64,000 nucleotides of DNA from an uncultured Bacteroidaceae bacterium (GCA_944320785.1 CALUIR010000010.1:1-64000); one strand, 5' to 3'; shown: positions 8,633 through 17,068, counted from the first letter of the stretch. Translations and numbers: made by a program. Notes: generated from the sequence alone by a model not told the origin.

Positions 8633-9508
8633 CTAATTGCGGGCGTAGCGGTAGTCGGCGGGGTCCACGCCGGTGAGCTTGCGGAAGAGGCCGGCGAAGC
8701 TTTCCGTGCTGGGGAAGCCGAGGAGGCGGGCCACGGCGGCGGGAGTAGCCACGCCCCCGGCGAGCAGGCGGCGGGCCACGCCGAACTGGCGGAGGCGGAG
8801 GTACTCGGCGAAGCTCTTTCCCGTCTCGAAGCGGAGGAGGTCTGCGAAATAGGCGGGGGAAAGGCCGAGGGCGTCGGCGAACGTCCCGGGGCGGAGGGCG
8901 GCGCCTTTCGCGAGGGCGCCTTGGGCGATGCGCTCGTCGAGCAGGCGGGCGAAGCGGCGCATGAGGGCCTTGTTGCAGTTCTCGCGGGTGATGAACTGGC
9001 GTTCGTAGTAGCGTTCGCAGTAGCGCAGCAGCAGGACGATGTGGGCGGACAGCAGGGCGGCGGTGTGCGTGTCGGCGGGGCGGCGCAGTTCGTCGCCGAT
9101 GCGGGCGAGGCAGCCTTCCACGCTGGCGGCCTCGCGGCGCGAGAGGTGGAGGGCCTCCTCCGGGCGGTAGCCGAAGAAGGCGGGCGGGGCGGCGGGGAGC
9201 AGCGCGGGGTGGAAAGCGAGGAGCCACCCTTTCCCGCCGAGGGCGGGGGCGCGGCCTTGGCGGAAATCCCCGCCGGGGGCGCGGAACGACATGGCGGCGC
9301 AGGCGAAGTCGTCGCTGCGGCAGCCGCAGCAGGGCCTCCCCTCCTCCTCGATGAGCAGCACGGCGCAGCAGCCGAAGCGCACGCGGGCGGCCTGCGGGGC
9401 GTTGCCGTCCAGGCGGGCGAGCGTGGCGCAGGGGTGCAGGGCGTTGCCGCCCAGGCAGCGGCCGCAGTCGTTGACGGTGTCCAGTTCCAATAAGTCGTCT
9501 TTTCCCAT
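8633..9508 (-). CDS. AraC family transcriptional regulator with Cys-rich N-terminus
   Basis: A 291-residue regulator. The C-terminal ~100 residues are an AraC/XylS double helix-turn-helix domain (TFADALGLSPAYFADLLRFE... and AAVARLLGFPSTESFAGLFRKL). The N-terminal ~70 residues hold nine cysteines (DCGRC, HPC, FGCC, PCCGC, FAC), unusual for this family and suggestive of metal or redox sensing. The start at 9508 (MGKDDLLELD) follows a promoter box at 9549-9556; longer in-frame extensions run into the HU gene and are rejected. Its promoter carries the same tandem operator as the CMD-cupin gene, pointing to autoregulation. Confidence 0.88.
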   Translation of the reverse strand: MGKDDLLELDTVNDCGRCLGGNALHPCATLARLDGNAPQAARVRFGCCAVLLIEEEGRPCCGCRSDDFACAAMSFRAPGGDFRQGRAPALGGKGWLLAFHPALLPAAPPAFFGYRPEEALHLSRREAASVEGCLARIGDELRRPADTHTAALLSAHIVLLLRYCERYYERQFITRENCNKALMRRFARLLDERIAQGALAKGAALRPGTFADALGLSPAYFADLLRFETGKSFAEYLRLRQFGVARRLLAGGVATPAAVARLLGFPSTESFAGLFRKLTGVDPADYRYARN

Positions 9509-9548
9509 CTGTCCTCCTGTTTCGCGCCCGGGGGGCGCATCCCGGGGG

Positions 9549-9556
9549 CAAAGGTA
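9549..9556 (-). promoter_or_regulatory. -7 promoter box TACCTTTG of the AraC gene
   Basis: Minus-strand TACCTTTG, 41 bases upstream of the ATG at 9508. Bases 9543-9558 are the exact reverse complement of 7601-7616. Confidence 0.65.
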
Positions 9557-9587
9557 CGGCGGGGTCGGGCATGCGGGGCAACCCGCT

Positions 9588-9615
9588 TTACGGATTCTCC
9601 TACCATTGTTACGGA
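9588..9615 (-). promoter_or_regulatory. predicted AraC-type operator, two TCCGTAA half-sites
   Basis: On the minus strand TCCGTAA occurs at 9615-9609 and again at 9594-9588, spaced exactly 21 bp, two helical turns. The proximal copy lies within AGAATCCGTAA, which ends 30 bases before the promoter core. It matches the element at 7544-7571. Confidence 0.6.
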
Positions 9616-9621
9616 AAGGGG

Positions 9622-10260
9622 CTACTGCCCTTCGCGGCGGCGCACGTAGAGGCGGTGGCTGCCCGCCCCGGTGGCGGCGATGCCGGAGGCGGGGTCGGCG
9701 GCCAGGCGGCGCAGTTCCAGCCCGGCGGTGGTGCGCCCCAGGCCGTTGAGGGCGGCGTAGGCGCCCACGGAAATGCTCCCGGCCTCGTCGATGAAGGCCA
9801 GGGCGCGGGCCAGCCGCTCCTCCGGCGCGTAGGGGGAGACGTAGCGGCGCCCTTTGCCGGGGACGCGCTCCGGGCGGCACTGGGCGGCGGTCGCCTCCAC
9901 CAAGGCCTTGTCGGGCCGGTAGCAGACGGTGCGCACGCGGATGCTGGCGGCGTTGCGCCGGCCCTCGGCGGCGCCCGGCTGCTCGCGCTCCCGGCCCGGC
10001 TTCAGGCCCAGGGCGGGGCGGAACGTGCCGATGCCGTCCAGGCGGACGCTGCGGCCTTCGGCCATGACGGCGGCCATGCCCTCTGCCACGAGGGCGAGGA
10101 CGGCCTTCACTTCGGCTTCGGTGAACGGCGTGTTGCGCGCCGCCAGCCGCGCCAGTTCTGCGGTCGCGCAGGGCGGGCCCGCCTGAAAGCGGGGATAGGT
10201 GTAAGTCTGCCCCTCCGCGTTGAGGTCGTTGATTTCCTGCATCACATATTTTGCTGCCAT
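9622..10260 (-). CDS. HU-like DNA-binding protein fused to a winged-helix-like domain
   Basis: A 212-residue protein. Residues 1 to ~120 resemble the Bacteroidales HU-like domain (MAAKYVMQEINDLNAEG..., then SVRLDGIGTFRPALGLKPGR). The C-terminal ~70 residues (ALAFIDEAGSISVGAYAALNGLGRTTAGLELRRLAADP) look like a winged helix-turn-helix, giving two DNA-binding modules. The start at 10260 is the one preceding the HU domain; an ORF extension to 10326 would translate repeat DNA and is not favoured. The gene is very GC-rich. Its upstream region is occupied by two abutting tandem repeat arrays (10285-10493). Confidence 0.7.
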   Translation of the reverse strand: MAAKYVMQEINDLNAEGQTYTYPRFQAGPPCATAELARLAARNTPFTEAEVKAVLALVAEGMAAVMAEGRSVRLDGIGTFRPALGLKPGREREQPGAAEGRRNAASIRVRTVCYRPDKALVEATAAQCRPERVPGKGRRYVSPYAPEERLARALAFIDEAGSISVGAYAALNGLGRTTAGLELRRLAADPASGIAATGAGSHRLYVRRREGQ

Positions 10261-10284
10261 ATCCGTAGGTTTTGAAAAACTTTC

Positions 10285-10394
10285 CTGTCCATTCCCGAGG
10301 GCATGCCTGTCCATTCTCATCGGCATGCTTGCCCATTCTCAACGGCATGCGCCTCCGTTCTCAACGGCATGCCTGTCCATTCCCGACGGCATGC
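10285..10394. repeat. five tandem 22-bp repeats ending in GCATGC
   Basis: Five units of consensus nnntCCATTCtCaacGGCATGC, with GCATGC at 10301, 10323, 10345, 10367 and 10389 at exact 22-bp steps; a sixth, decayed unit follows. The array starts 25 bases upstream of the HU-like gene. The 22-bp period is not a multiple of three, so it is not coding. With the next array it fills the 317-bp gap 10261-10577. Confidence 0.85.
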
Positions 10395-10409
10395 GTCTCC
10401 ATTCTCAAA

Positions 10410-10493
10410 ACGGCGGCGGCGTTTTCACAGACGGCGGCGGCGTTTTTGCAAACAGCGTCGGCGTTTCTGCAAACGGCGTCGCCGTCCGTAGCA
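10410..10493. repeat. four tandem 21-bp repeats
   Basis: Units at 10410, 10431, 10452 and 10473. The first two begin ACGGCGGCGGCGTTTT, and the later two are diverged. They directly follow the 22-bp array. Confidence 0.8.
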
Positions 10494-10515
10494 TCCGCAC
10501 GGGCAAAAATAACAA

Positions 10516-10549
10516 TTCCCCGGCATCCGCGCAAGAAAATGCCGGGGAA
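10516..10549 (-). terminator. terminator of the GH97 gene
   Basis: TTCCCCGGCAT and ATGCCGGGGAA form a perfect 11-bp stem with a 12-base loop. On the minus strand it is followed by TTGTTATTTTT, 28 bases after the GH97 stop. Confidence 0.8.
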
Positions 10550-10577
10550 AATACGGGAACGGATGCGGAGGGGGCGC

Positions 10578-12710
10578 TCACTCCGCAGGCAGGATGCTCA
10601 CGGCCACGCCGCCTCCCGGCGCAAGGCGGAGGCGCAGCACGTCGCCCCGGCTCACCTCCCGCGTGGAAATGGCAATGTCCTGCGGGTTGTCCTGCCAATG
10701 CGCGCGCGGCCCGTCGGCGTAGATGGTGGCCACGAAAGCGCGCCCTTCCGGCAGGAAACTGAGCGGGATGCAGGCCGTGCGCCCCTGCTCGTCGGTGACG
10801 CCCCCGATGAACCAGCGTTCCCGCCCCTTCTCCTTGCGGGCGATGGTCACATAGTCGCCCGGCTCGGCCTCCAGGATGCGCGTGTCGTCCCAGTCCACGG
10901 CCACGTCCTTGATGAACTGGAAGGGGTCGGGCCACTTCTCGTAGTTCTGCCACAGGTCCGCCGCCATCTGCAGCGGGCTGTACATCGTCACGTACAGCGC
11001 GAGCTGCTTGGCCAGCGTGGAACTGCGCCGCCCTTTGTTGGGGCCGTACTGCGAGAGGTCGCCCTCGAAGATGCCCGGCGTGTAGTCCATCGGCCCGCCC
11101 ATCAGCCGCGTGAAAGGCAGGATGGCCGCATGGTCGGGGCGGATGCCTTGGAAGGACTCGAACTCCGTCCCCCGCGCCGACTCCTGAGCCAGCCAGTTGG
11201 GATAGGTGCGGCACAGGCCGGTGGGGCGGACGGCTTCGTGCGAGTCCACCATCACGCGGTGGCGCGCCGCCATCTCGGCCACGCGGGCGTAGTGGTTCAC
11301 CATCCACTGCCCGTCGTGGTATTCGCTGCGGGGGATGACGCCGCCCACGTAGCCCGTCTTGACCACGTCGTAGCCGTAGCGGCGCATGAAGCGCAGGGCT
11401 TCGGGCAATTGCCGCTCGTAGTCGGCGGCCGACGACATGGTCTCGTGGTGCATGATGAGTTCCACGCCTTTCCCGGCGGCATAGCGTGACAGTTCCTCCA
11501 CGTCGAAGTCCGGGTAGGGCCGCGTGAAGCTGAAGATGCGCTCCTTCAGGTAGGCGCGGTTGTCCTCCCAGCCCTCGTTCCACCCTTCCACCAGCACCGC
11601 GTCAAACCCGTGCCGCGCCGCGAAGTCGATGTACTCCTTCACGTGCGCCGTGTTCGCCCCGTGCCGGCCGTTGGGCGGCAGCTGCCGGTAGTCCGTCTGC
11701 CCGATGCGGATGTCACGCTCATCGGAATACGCCCACGTGGAGCCTTGCCCCGTGAAGTATTCCCACCACACGCCCACGTACTTCATCGGCCGTATCCACG
11801 ACGTGTCCTCCCACCGGCAAGGCTCGTTCAGGTTCAGTATCAGCGTGGACGCCAGGATGTCCCGCGCGTCGTCGCTCACCACGACGGTGCGCCACGGCGA
11901 CACGCAGCCCCCCTGCAGGTAAGCCCTCACCCCGTTCTTGTCCGGCACAAGGTGGGCCGACAAGTCCGACGGCCTGCCGCCCAAGTCCAACTGCATCGCC
12001 GGGTAGTCCAGCAACGCCGCCTCGTGGATGTTCACATACAGCCTGCCCGGCCACTCCAGCATCAGCGGCGTCTGCACCACCGTCCCCGGCGGCGCGGACT
12101 TCACGGCCAGCGGCTCCTCGCGCACGCCCTCTATCAAGCCCGCCACCTCCGACAGGCGGGAAGTCGTCGTAGGATACTCGTTCGTGTCATAGTCGCCCGG
12201 AAGCCAAAACGCCACAGGGTCGCCCGGAAGGCGGAACTCCGTCACCTCCTCGCCCAGCATGAAGTGGCGCAACCCCTCCTGCGCCGGGAACTCATAGCGG
12301 AAGCCCAGCCCGTCGTCGAACAAGCGGAAGCGCACCACAAGCCTGCGCCCCGACTCCGCCTGCCGCAGGCGCACGCACATCTCCCGGTGGCAGTCGCGAA
12401 TCTCCCGCCACTGCCCCCAGACCGGCTCCCACACCGTGTCGCGCGCCGCGAAACGCACCTCCTCCACCGAAAAGCCCCGGTCGAAAGCCACATCCGGCAG
12501 CAAGACGAAGCCCAAACGGCTCTCCTCCACCACGGCCTGCCCCTTGTAGCGGAGCGAATAAAAAGGCATCCCCTCCGGCGAAAGGCGGAACCCCAACTCC
12601 AAGTCGCCGCCGGGCGACGACAACGTCTCCCCCCAAGCCGGCGGCAAAGCCAGCAAGAAGGCCGCACAGGCAGGCAGCAGCCGCCTCGAAAAGCACAACA
12701 ATCTGTCCAT
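10578..12710 (-). CDS. glycoside hydrolase family 97, SusB-like alpha-glucosidase
   Basis: A 710-residue secreted enzyme with a signal peptide (ending ALPPAWG). It has the GH97 architecture: N-terminal beta-super-sandwich, central (beta/alpha)8 barrel and C-terminal beta domain. Conserved pieces include WWEYFTGQGSTWAYS, VKTGYVGGVIPRSEYHDGQW, DSHEAVRPTGLCRTYPN, ARGTEFESFQG and GGPMDYTPGIFE. VKTGYVGG, where retaining members have the catalytic aspartate, and the retained glutamates point to the inverting, SusB-type alpha-glucosidase branch, probably acting on starch-derived oligosaccharides in the periplasm. No SusC/SusD pair is adjacent. The gene is in the GC-rich block and divergent from menF. 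Confidence 0.92.
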   Translation of the reverse strand: MDRLLCFSRRLLPACAAFLLALPPAWGETLSSPGGDLELGFRLSPEGMPFYSLRYKGQAVVEESRLGFVLLPDVAFDRGFSVEEVRFAARDTVWEPVWGQWREIRDCHREMCVRLRQAESGRRLVVRFRLFDDGLGFRYEFPAQEGLRHFMLGEEVTEFRLPGDPVAFWLPGDYDTNEYPTTTSRLSEVAGLIEGVREEPLAVKSAPPGTVVQTPLMLEWPGRLYVNIHEAALLDYPAMQLDLGGRPSDLSAHLVPDKNGVRAYLQGGCVSPWRTVVVSDDARDILASTLILNLNEPCRWEDTSWIRPMKYVGVWWEYFTGQGSTWAYSDERDIRIGQTDYRQLPPNGRHGANTAHVKEYIDFAARHGFDAVLVEGWNEGWEDNRAYLKERIFSFTRPYPDFDVEELSRYAAGKGVELIMHHETMSSAADYERQLPEALRFMRRYGYDVVKTGYVGGVIPRSEYHDGQWMVNHYARVAEMAARHRVMVDSHEAVRPTGLCRTYPNWLAQESARGTEFESFQGIRPDHAAILPFTRLMGGPMDYTPGIFEGDLSQYGPNKGRRSSTLAKQLALYVTMYSPLQMAADLWQNYEKWPDPFQFIKDVAVDWDDTRILEAEPGDYVTIARKEKGRERWFIGGVTDEQGRTACIPLSFLPEGRAFVATIYADGPRAHWQDNPQDIAISTREVSRGDVLRLRLAPGGGVAVSILPAE

Positions 12711-12904
12711 AAAGCAAAACCAATAGAATTACGCCCGCAATATTCGCAAAAATTCCCGGCATGCGCAAGCTTCCGGCACGCAAAAGGAAAGGGAAGCACA
12801 CGCCCTCCCCGCCCGGCGCAAGGCGGAGGCGGGCATCTCCCCAAAAGCCCCCGCCTTTCAGGGGAAACCGGGGCGCAAACGCCGGGAATCCCGATATTTT
12901 TCCC

Positions 12905-12912
12905 TATCTTTG
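12905..12912 (+). promoter_or_regulatory. -7 promoter box TATCTTTG for menFD
   Basis: Exact TAnnTTTG box 40 bases upstream of the menF ATG at 12953. Confidence 0.65.
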
Positions 12913-12952
12913 CCGCACGCAAGAGAAAAAGAAAGGACATAAACCCGCGCCT

Positions 12953-14086
12953 ATGGACATACCTGGACCCGAAACCATCCGATCCATCGAGGAAATGGCC
13001 CGCAAAGGAGCCAGCTTCGCCCTCTGCCGCAAACCGTGGACCGACGAACCCATCTTCGTGCTGCAAACGCACGAGCAACCCTTGGCCTGCGGCAGCCCCG
13101 CCGCGCTCGACGGCGCCGGCCCGGCCTACGTCGCCGTCCCCTTCCGCGTCACTCCCCAATGCCCCGTCGTCAGCATACGCCCCGACATCGTCGCGCACGG
13201 TTGGGAGGAAACCGCCGCCGCAGCCGCCCGGATGGCCGCCGCCCCGGCGCAAGCCGCAGAAGCTGCGCCCCCGCCCGCCCTCCTGCCCGGCGGCATGGAG
13301 GAAGCCCTCCGGCGGCACGCCGCCGCCTTCGCCCGCTGCCAGGAAGCCATCGGCCAAGGCGCGTTCAGCCAGCTCGCCCCCGCCTGCGCCGCCGACCTTC
13401 CCGCGCCCCCCGGCTTCACCCCCCTCGGCGCCTTCATCAAGGCCTGCAACAGCTACCCCCGCATGATGGTGTACCTCCTGCACAGCCCCCTGGCCGGCAC
13501 CTGGCTCGGATGCACCCCCGAAGTCCTCCTCGCCGGGCAAGGGAAGGAATGGTCTGCCGCCGCGATCGACGCCGCCCAGCCCGTCGAAGGCGCCGCCCCC
13601 CAGCCCCAATGGCCGCCCCAAAGCCTGCGCCGGCAGGCCAACACCGCCGCCGCCCTCCGCGCCACCCTCCGCCAACTCGGCCTCAAGCCCGTGGAGAAAG
13701 GACCCGCCACCGCCCGCGCCGGCCACCTGCTCCACCTCAAGACCGACTTCGCCTTCCACCTGAAAGACACGGCACACATCGGCACCCTGCTCGACAGCCT
13801 CTGCCCTGCCCCCTCCGTCTGCGGGGCGCCGGCAAAGGAGGCCGCCAGCTTCATCGCCGACCACGAAGGATGCCCCCGCGAATACTATGCCGGTGCCATC
13901 GGCTGGCTCGACCCGCAGGGCGCCACCAAGCTCTACGTCAACCTGCGCTGCCTGCGCGTCACGGGCAACACCCTCCGCCTCTACACCGGCGGCAGCGTGC
14001 TGCCCGGCGACACCCTCGGCAGCGCGCAGGAAGACATCCTGCTCAAAATGCAGACCCTCACCCGCATCATCAACAACGGACTATAA
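12953..14086 (+). CDS. menF: isochorismate synthase-like chorismate-binding protein (MenF), divergent active site
   Basis: A 377-residue chorismate-binding family protein directly upstream of menD, the position of isochorismate synthase, which converts chorismate to isochorismate for menaquinone. Recognisable pieces are GTWLGCTPEVLLAG, AGHLLHLKTDFAFHL, PSVCGAPAKEAASFI, REYYAGAIGWLD and LYTGGSVLPGD. By eye several catalytic positions differ: the usual KVVLAR-type lysine segment reads SQLAPA, ALAGT reads AIDAA, and the usual ExxK metal-binding segment reads EDILLK. This may mean reduced or altered activity. The ATG at 12953 follows a promoter box; the ORF extension to 12761 is rejected. The gene is strongly GC-rich. 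Confidence 0.78.
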   Translation: MDIPGPETIRSIEEMARKGASFALCRKPWTDEPIFVLQTHEQPLACGSPAALDGAGPAYVAVPFRVTPQCPVVSIRPDIVAHGWEETAAAAARMAAAPAQAAEAAPPPALLPGGMEEALRRHAAAFARCQEAIGQGAFSQLAPACAADLPAPPGFTPLGAFIKACNSYPRMMVYLLHSPLAGTWLGCTPEVLLAGQGKEWSAAAIDAAQPVEGAAPQPQWPPQSLRRQANTAAALRATLRQLGLKPVEKGPATARAGHLLHLKTDFAFHLKDTAHIGTLLDSLCPAPSVCGAPAKEAASFIADHEGCPREYYAGAIGWLDPQGATKLYVNLRCLRVTGNTLRLYTGGSVLPGDTLGSAQEDILLKMQTLTRIINNGL

Positions 14087-14095
14087 ACCATCGCC

Positions 14096-15766
14096 ATGTA
14101 CACTGACAAGAAAAACATCCTCCAACTGGCCGTCCTGCTCCAAGCGCACGGCGTCCGCAAAGCCGTGCTATGCCCCGGCAGCCGCAACATCCCCCTCGTG
14201 AAAACCCTCGCCGCCCTGCCCGGCATCGCCTGCTACCCCGTCACCGACGAACGCAGCGCAGGCTACTTCGCCCTCGGGCTGGCCATCCATGGCGGAAGCC
14301 CCGTGGCCGTCTGCTGCACCTCAGGCACCGCCCTGCTCAACCTCCACCCCGCCGTGGCCGAAGCCTATTACCAGCAAGTGCCGCTCGTCATCCTGTCTGC
14401 CGACCGCCCCGCCGCATGGCTCGGCCAGATGGACGGGCAAGCCATCCCGCAGCCCGGCGTGTTCGGGTCCCTCGTGAAAATGTCCGTCAACCTGCCCGAA
14501 ATCCACGGCGAGGAAGACGAATGGCATTGCAACCGCCTCATCAACGAAGCCCTGCTTGAAACCAGCCACCACGGCAAAGGCCCCGTCCACATCAACATCC
14601 CCGTCAGCGAGCCGCTCTTCCAGTTCACCGCCGCCAACCTCCCCCAAGCCCGCGCAATCGCCCGCTACCAAGGCCTCAACATGTACAGCCAAGACTACCA
14701 GCCCCTCATCGACCGCCTCAACCGCTGCCAGCGGCGCATGGCCGTCGTCGGGCAGATGAACCTCATCTATCTGTTCAACAAACGCGACAGCAAGCTCATC
14801 TACAAGCACTTCGCCTGGTTCGCCGAACACACCGCCAACCACACCGTCCCCGGCATGCCCATCCGGGCCATCGACCCTCTCCTCGCCTCCATGGACGACG
14901 AAGCCCAAGAACGCATGAAGCCCGACCTGCTCGTCACCTACGGCGGCCACGTCATCTCCGGGCGGCTCAAACAGTTCCTGCGGAGACATGCCCCTGCCGA
15001 ACACTGGCACATCGCCCCCGACGGCCACATCGCCGACACCTACGGCCGGCTCACGACTGTCATCGAAATGGACCCCTTCGAATTCTTGGAAAGAATCGCC
15101 CCTCTGATGGAACCCCGCACGCCCGAATACCCCCGCCAATGGGAAATGCTCGCCAAGGCCATGCCCGCCCCGGCTTTCCCCTACTCGCAGATGAAAGCCA
15201 TCGGCGAAGTGCTGAAGCGGCTGCCCGCCCCCTGCTCCCTCCACCTCGGCAACGGCTCCACTGTGCGCTACGCCCAACTTTTCCCCTTGCCCGACGAAGT
15301 GGAAGTGCTGTCCAACCGGGGGACGAACGGCATCGACGGCTCGCTCTCCACCGCCATCGGCTATGCCGCCGCCTCAGAGAAACTGAACTTCGTGTGCATC
15401 GGCGACCTCAGTTTCTTCTACGACATGAACGCCCTCTGGCCCAAAGGCAACTACGGGGCTAACCTGCGCATCCTCTTGCTCAACAACGGCGGAGGCGAAA
15501 TCTTCCATGCCCTGAGCGGCATCGACGACACCGGCACGGCCGCCCGCTTTATCACCGGCGCACATCATGCCACGGCCAAACGCTGGGCGGAGGAATGCGG
15601 CTTCGAGTACCTCCCCGTGCAGGACGACCGCGAATTGGAAGAAGCCCTCGCACGATTCACACAGCCCTCCATCACCCAGCACCCCCTCCTCATGGAGGTA
15701 TTCACCGACAGCGACACCGATGTGCGCCTGCTCCGGGAGTATTACCACAGCCTGAAAAAAAGGTAA
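14096..15766 (+). CDS. menD: SEPHCHC synthase MenD
   Basis: A 556-residue thiamine diphosphate enzyme that joins isochorismate and 2-oxoglutarate to give 2-succinyl-5-enolpyruvyl-6-hydroxy-3-cyclohexene-1-carboxylate in menaquinone synthesis. Hallmarks are [12 protein letters not shown] near residue 25, [66 protein letters not shown] and [14 protein letters not shown]. It starts 9 bases after the menF stop, so the two form an operon. menB, menC and menE, often found directly downstream in Bacteroides, do not follow; the next gene is an unrelated one on the other strand. Confidence 0.95.
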   Translation: MYTDKKNILQLAVLLQAHGVRKAVLCPGSRNIPLVKTLAALPGIACYPVTDERSAGYFALGLAIHGGSPVAVCCTSGTALLNLHPAVAEAYYQQVPLVILSADRPAAWLGQMDGQAIPQPGVFGSLVKMSVNLPEIHGEEDEWHCNRLINEALLETSHHGKGPVHINIPVSEPLFQFTAANLPQARAIARYQGLNMYSQDYQPLIDRLNRCQRRMAVVGQMNLIYLFNKRDSKLIYKHFAWFAEHTANHTVPGMPIRAIDPLLASMDDEAQERMKPDLLVTYGGHVISGRLKQFLRRHAPAEHWHIAPDGHIADTYGRLTTVIEMDPFEFLERIAPLMEPRTPEYPRQWEMLAKAMPAPAFPYSQMKAIGEVLKRLPAPCSLHLGNGSTVRYAQLFPLPDEVEVLSNRGTNGIDGSLSTAIGYAAASEKLNFVCIGDLSFFYDMNALWPKGNYGANLRILLLNNGGGEIFHALSGIDDTGTAARFITGAHHATAKRWAEECGFEYLPVQDDRELEEALARFTQPSITQHPLLMEVFTDSDTDVRLLREYYHSLKKR

Positions 15767-15860
15767 GCAAAAGCCCGCCGGGTTCCTGAAAGGACACCCA
15801 TGCGGGCCACGTTATGGCACTTGTTGCCTTGTATTATTATAAAATGAAAGCCGGGGCAGA

Positions 15861-17024
15861 TTACTGCTTGAGATGCCCCATCTCGTACACGCCCCGGCGA
15901 ATGACCTTGCCTTCGCGGTCTGTCTCCACGAAAGGGCCGTCTTTCTTGCCTTCGCGGAAGAACCCCTCGTAGCGCACGCCGTCCTTGTCCTCCATCACGC
16001 CTTTGCCGTCCTCCAAACCGTTGACGAAGTTGCCTTTGTATTTCGTACCGTCCTGCTGCAACAAGACACCTTCGCCATTGGCCTTGTTGTCCTTCCAGTA
16101 GCCTTCATACGTGTCACCGTTGCCCCACGTGTATTTGCCGAAGCCACAACGCTGGTTGTCCTTCCAATGTCCCTCGTAAACCGCGCCATTGGCCCACGTG
16201 AAAGTACCTTGCCCATTCTGTTCGCCATTGCGGAATTCCCCTATGTACTTGTCGCCGTTAGCATGCACATAGATACCCTGCCCAGTACGCTCGCCGTCCA
16301 CATAAGTGCCTTCGTAGCGCTCGCCGGTATGGAAATAGTAAATGCCACGCCCGTTCTGCACGTCGGCCTTCCAATCCCCCACATATTTGTCGCCGTTGGC
16401 GTACTCGTAAGTGCCTTTGCCTTGGCGGAGGTCATCCGTCCATTGCCCGTCATACTTTGTGCCGTCGTCCCACACTAAGATGCCCTGCCCGTTCTTCTTG
16501 TCGTCCGCCCATTCGCCATTGTATTCCGCACCGCTGCTCCAAGTGTAACGGCCGCTGCCTTCGCGCTGGTCATTCACCCAATTGCCGGTATAAACATCGC
16601 CGTTGTAATAGTACATGGTACCCGCGCCGTGCTGGTAATCACGGTACCACATGCCCTCATAACGGTTGTTGTTCATGAAATAGAAAGTGCCTTGCCCATG
16701 CTGCTGGTCTTGATACCATTGCCCCTCATAGCGTTCGCCGTCCGAAAAGGTATAAATGCCATATCCCTCGCGCTTGCCTTTCACATAATCCCCCTCGTAA
16801 GTGTCGCCCGAAAGGAACACCGTTTTTCCTTTGCCGTTGGGACGCCCGTAACGCAGCTCGCCCGTATAAGTGCTGCCGTCCCTGAACTTGTAGCTTCCAA
16901 TTTTAATATGTGGAGAGAACACTCCTGCTACCTTGTCAACGAAACGGCTTTGTGCCGAAGCAACGGGGATGCCTGTAACGGCCACGCAGCACAGGAGTAC
17001 GAACAATAAAATATGTCTTGACAT
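15861..17024 (-). CDS. exported MORN-repeat protein (14 units)
   Basis: A 387-residue protein with a signal peptide (MSRHILLFVLLCCVAVTGIPVASA) followed by 14 consecutive 23-residue MORN units of the form YxGxWxxxxxxGxG, each ending in a tyrosine- or glycine-rich strand. MORN repeats make a beta-ribbon surface that binds lipids or proteins; bacterial exported versions have no settled function. The repeat also makes a 69-bp period in the DNA. The start at 17024 is chosen over 17048 because it begins the signal peptide and a promoter box and hairpin lie just upstream. Confidence 0.9.
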   Translation of the reverse strand: MSRHILLFVLLCCVAVTGIPVASAQSRFVDKVAGVFSPHIKIGSYKFRDGSTYTGELRYGRPNGKGKTVFLSGDTYEGDYVKGKREGYGIYTFSDGERYEGQWYQDQQHGQGTFYFMNNNRYEGMWYRDYQHGAGTMYYYNGDVYTGNWVNDQREGSGRYTWSSGAEYNGEWADDKKNGQGILVWDDGTKYDGQWTDDLRQGKGTYEYANGDKYVGDWKADVQNGRGIYYFHTGERYEGTYVDGERTGQGIYVHANGDKYIGEFRNGEQNGQGTFTWANGAVYEGHWKDNQRCGFGKYTWGNGDTYEGYWKDNKANGEGVLLQQDGTKYKGNFVNGLEDGKGVMEDKDGVRYEGFFREGKKDGPFVETDREGKVIRRGVYEMGHLKQ

Positions 17025-17045
17025 GATGTAACGGTTACAAAAAAA

Positions 17046-17067
17046 CAACGCCCTTCTAAGGGCGTTG
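17046..17067 (-). terminator. terminator of the M16 gene
   Basis: CAACGCCCTT-CT-AAGGGCGTTG, a perfect 10-bp stem followed on the minus strand by seven T. It lies 38 bases after the M16 stop and only ~20 bases before the MORN start, overlapping the predicted MORN transcription start. Confidence 0.85.
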
Positions 17068-17068
17068 A

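Noticed and set aside
6549..9606. Long antisense open frames of about 340-360 residues in the GC-rich block
   Set aside because: They are low-complexity Arg/Ala/Pro/Gly-rich shadows of the BASS, CMD-cupin and AraC genes, without promoters or recognisable domains.
10272..11583. Open frames spanning the tandem repeats and antisense to GH97
   Set aside because: They translate non-triplet repeats and the complement of a well-supported GH97 gene.
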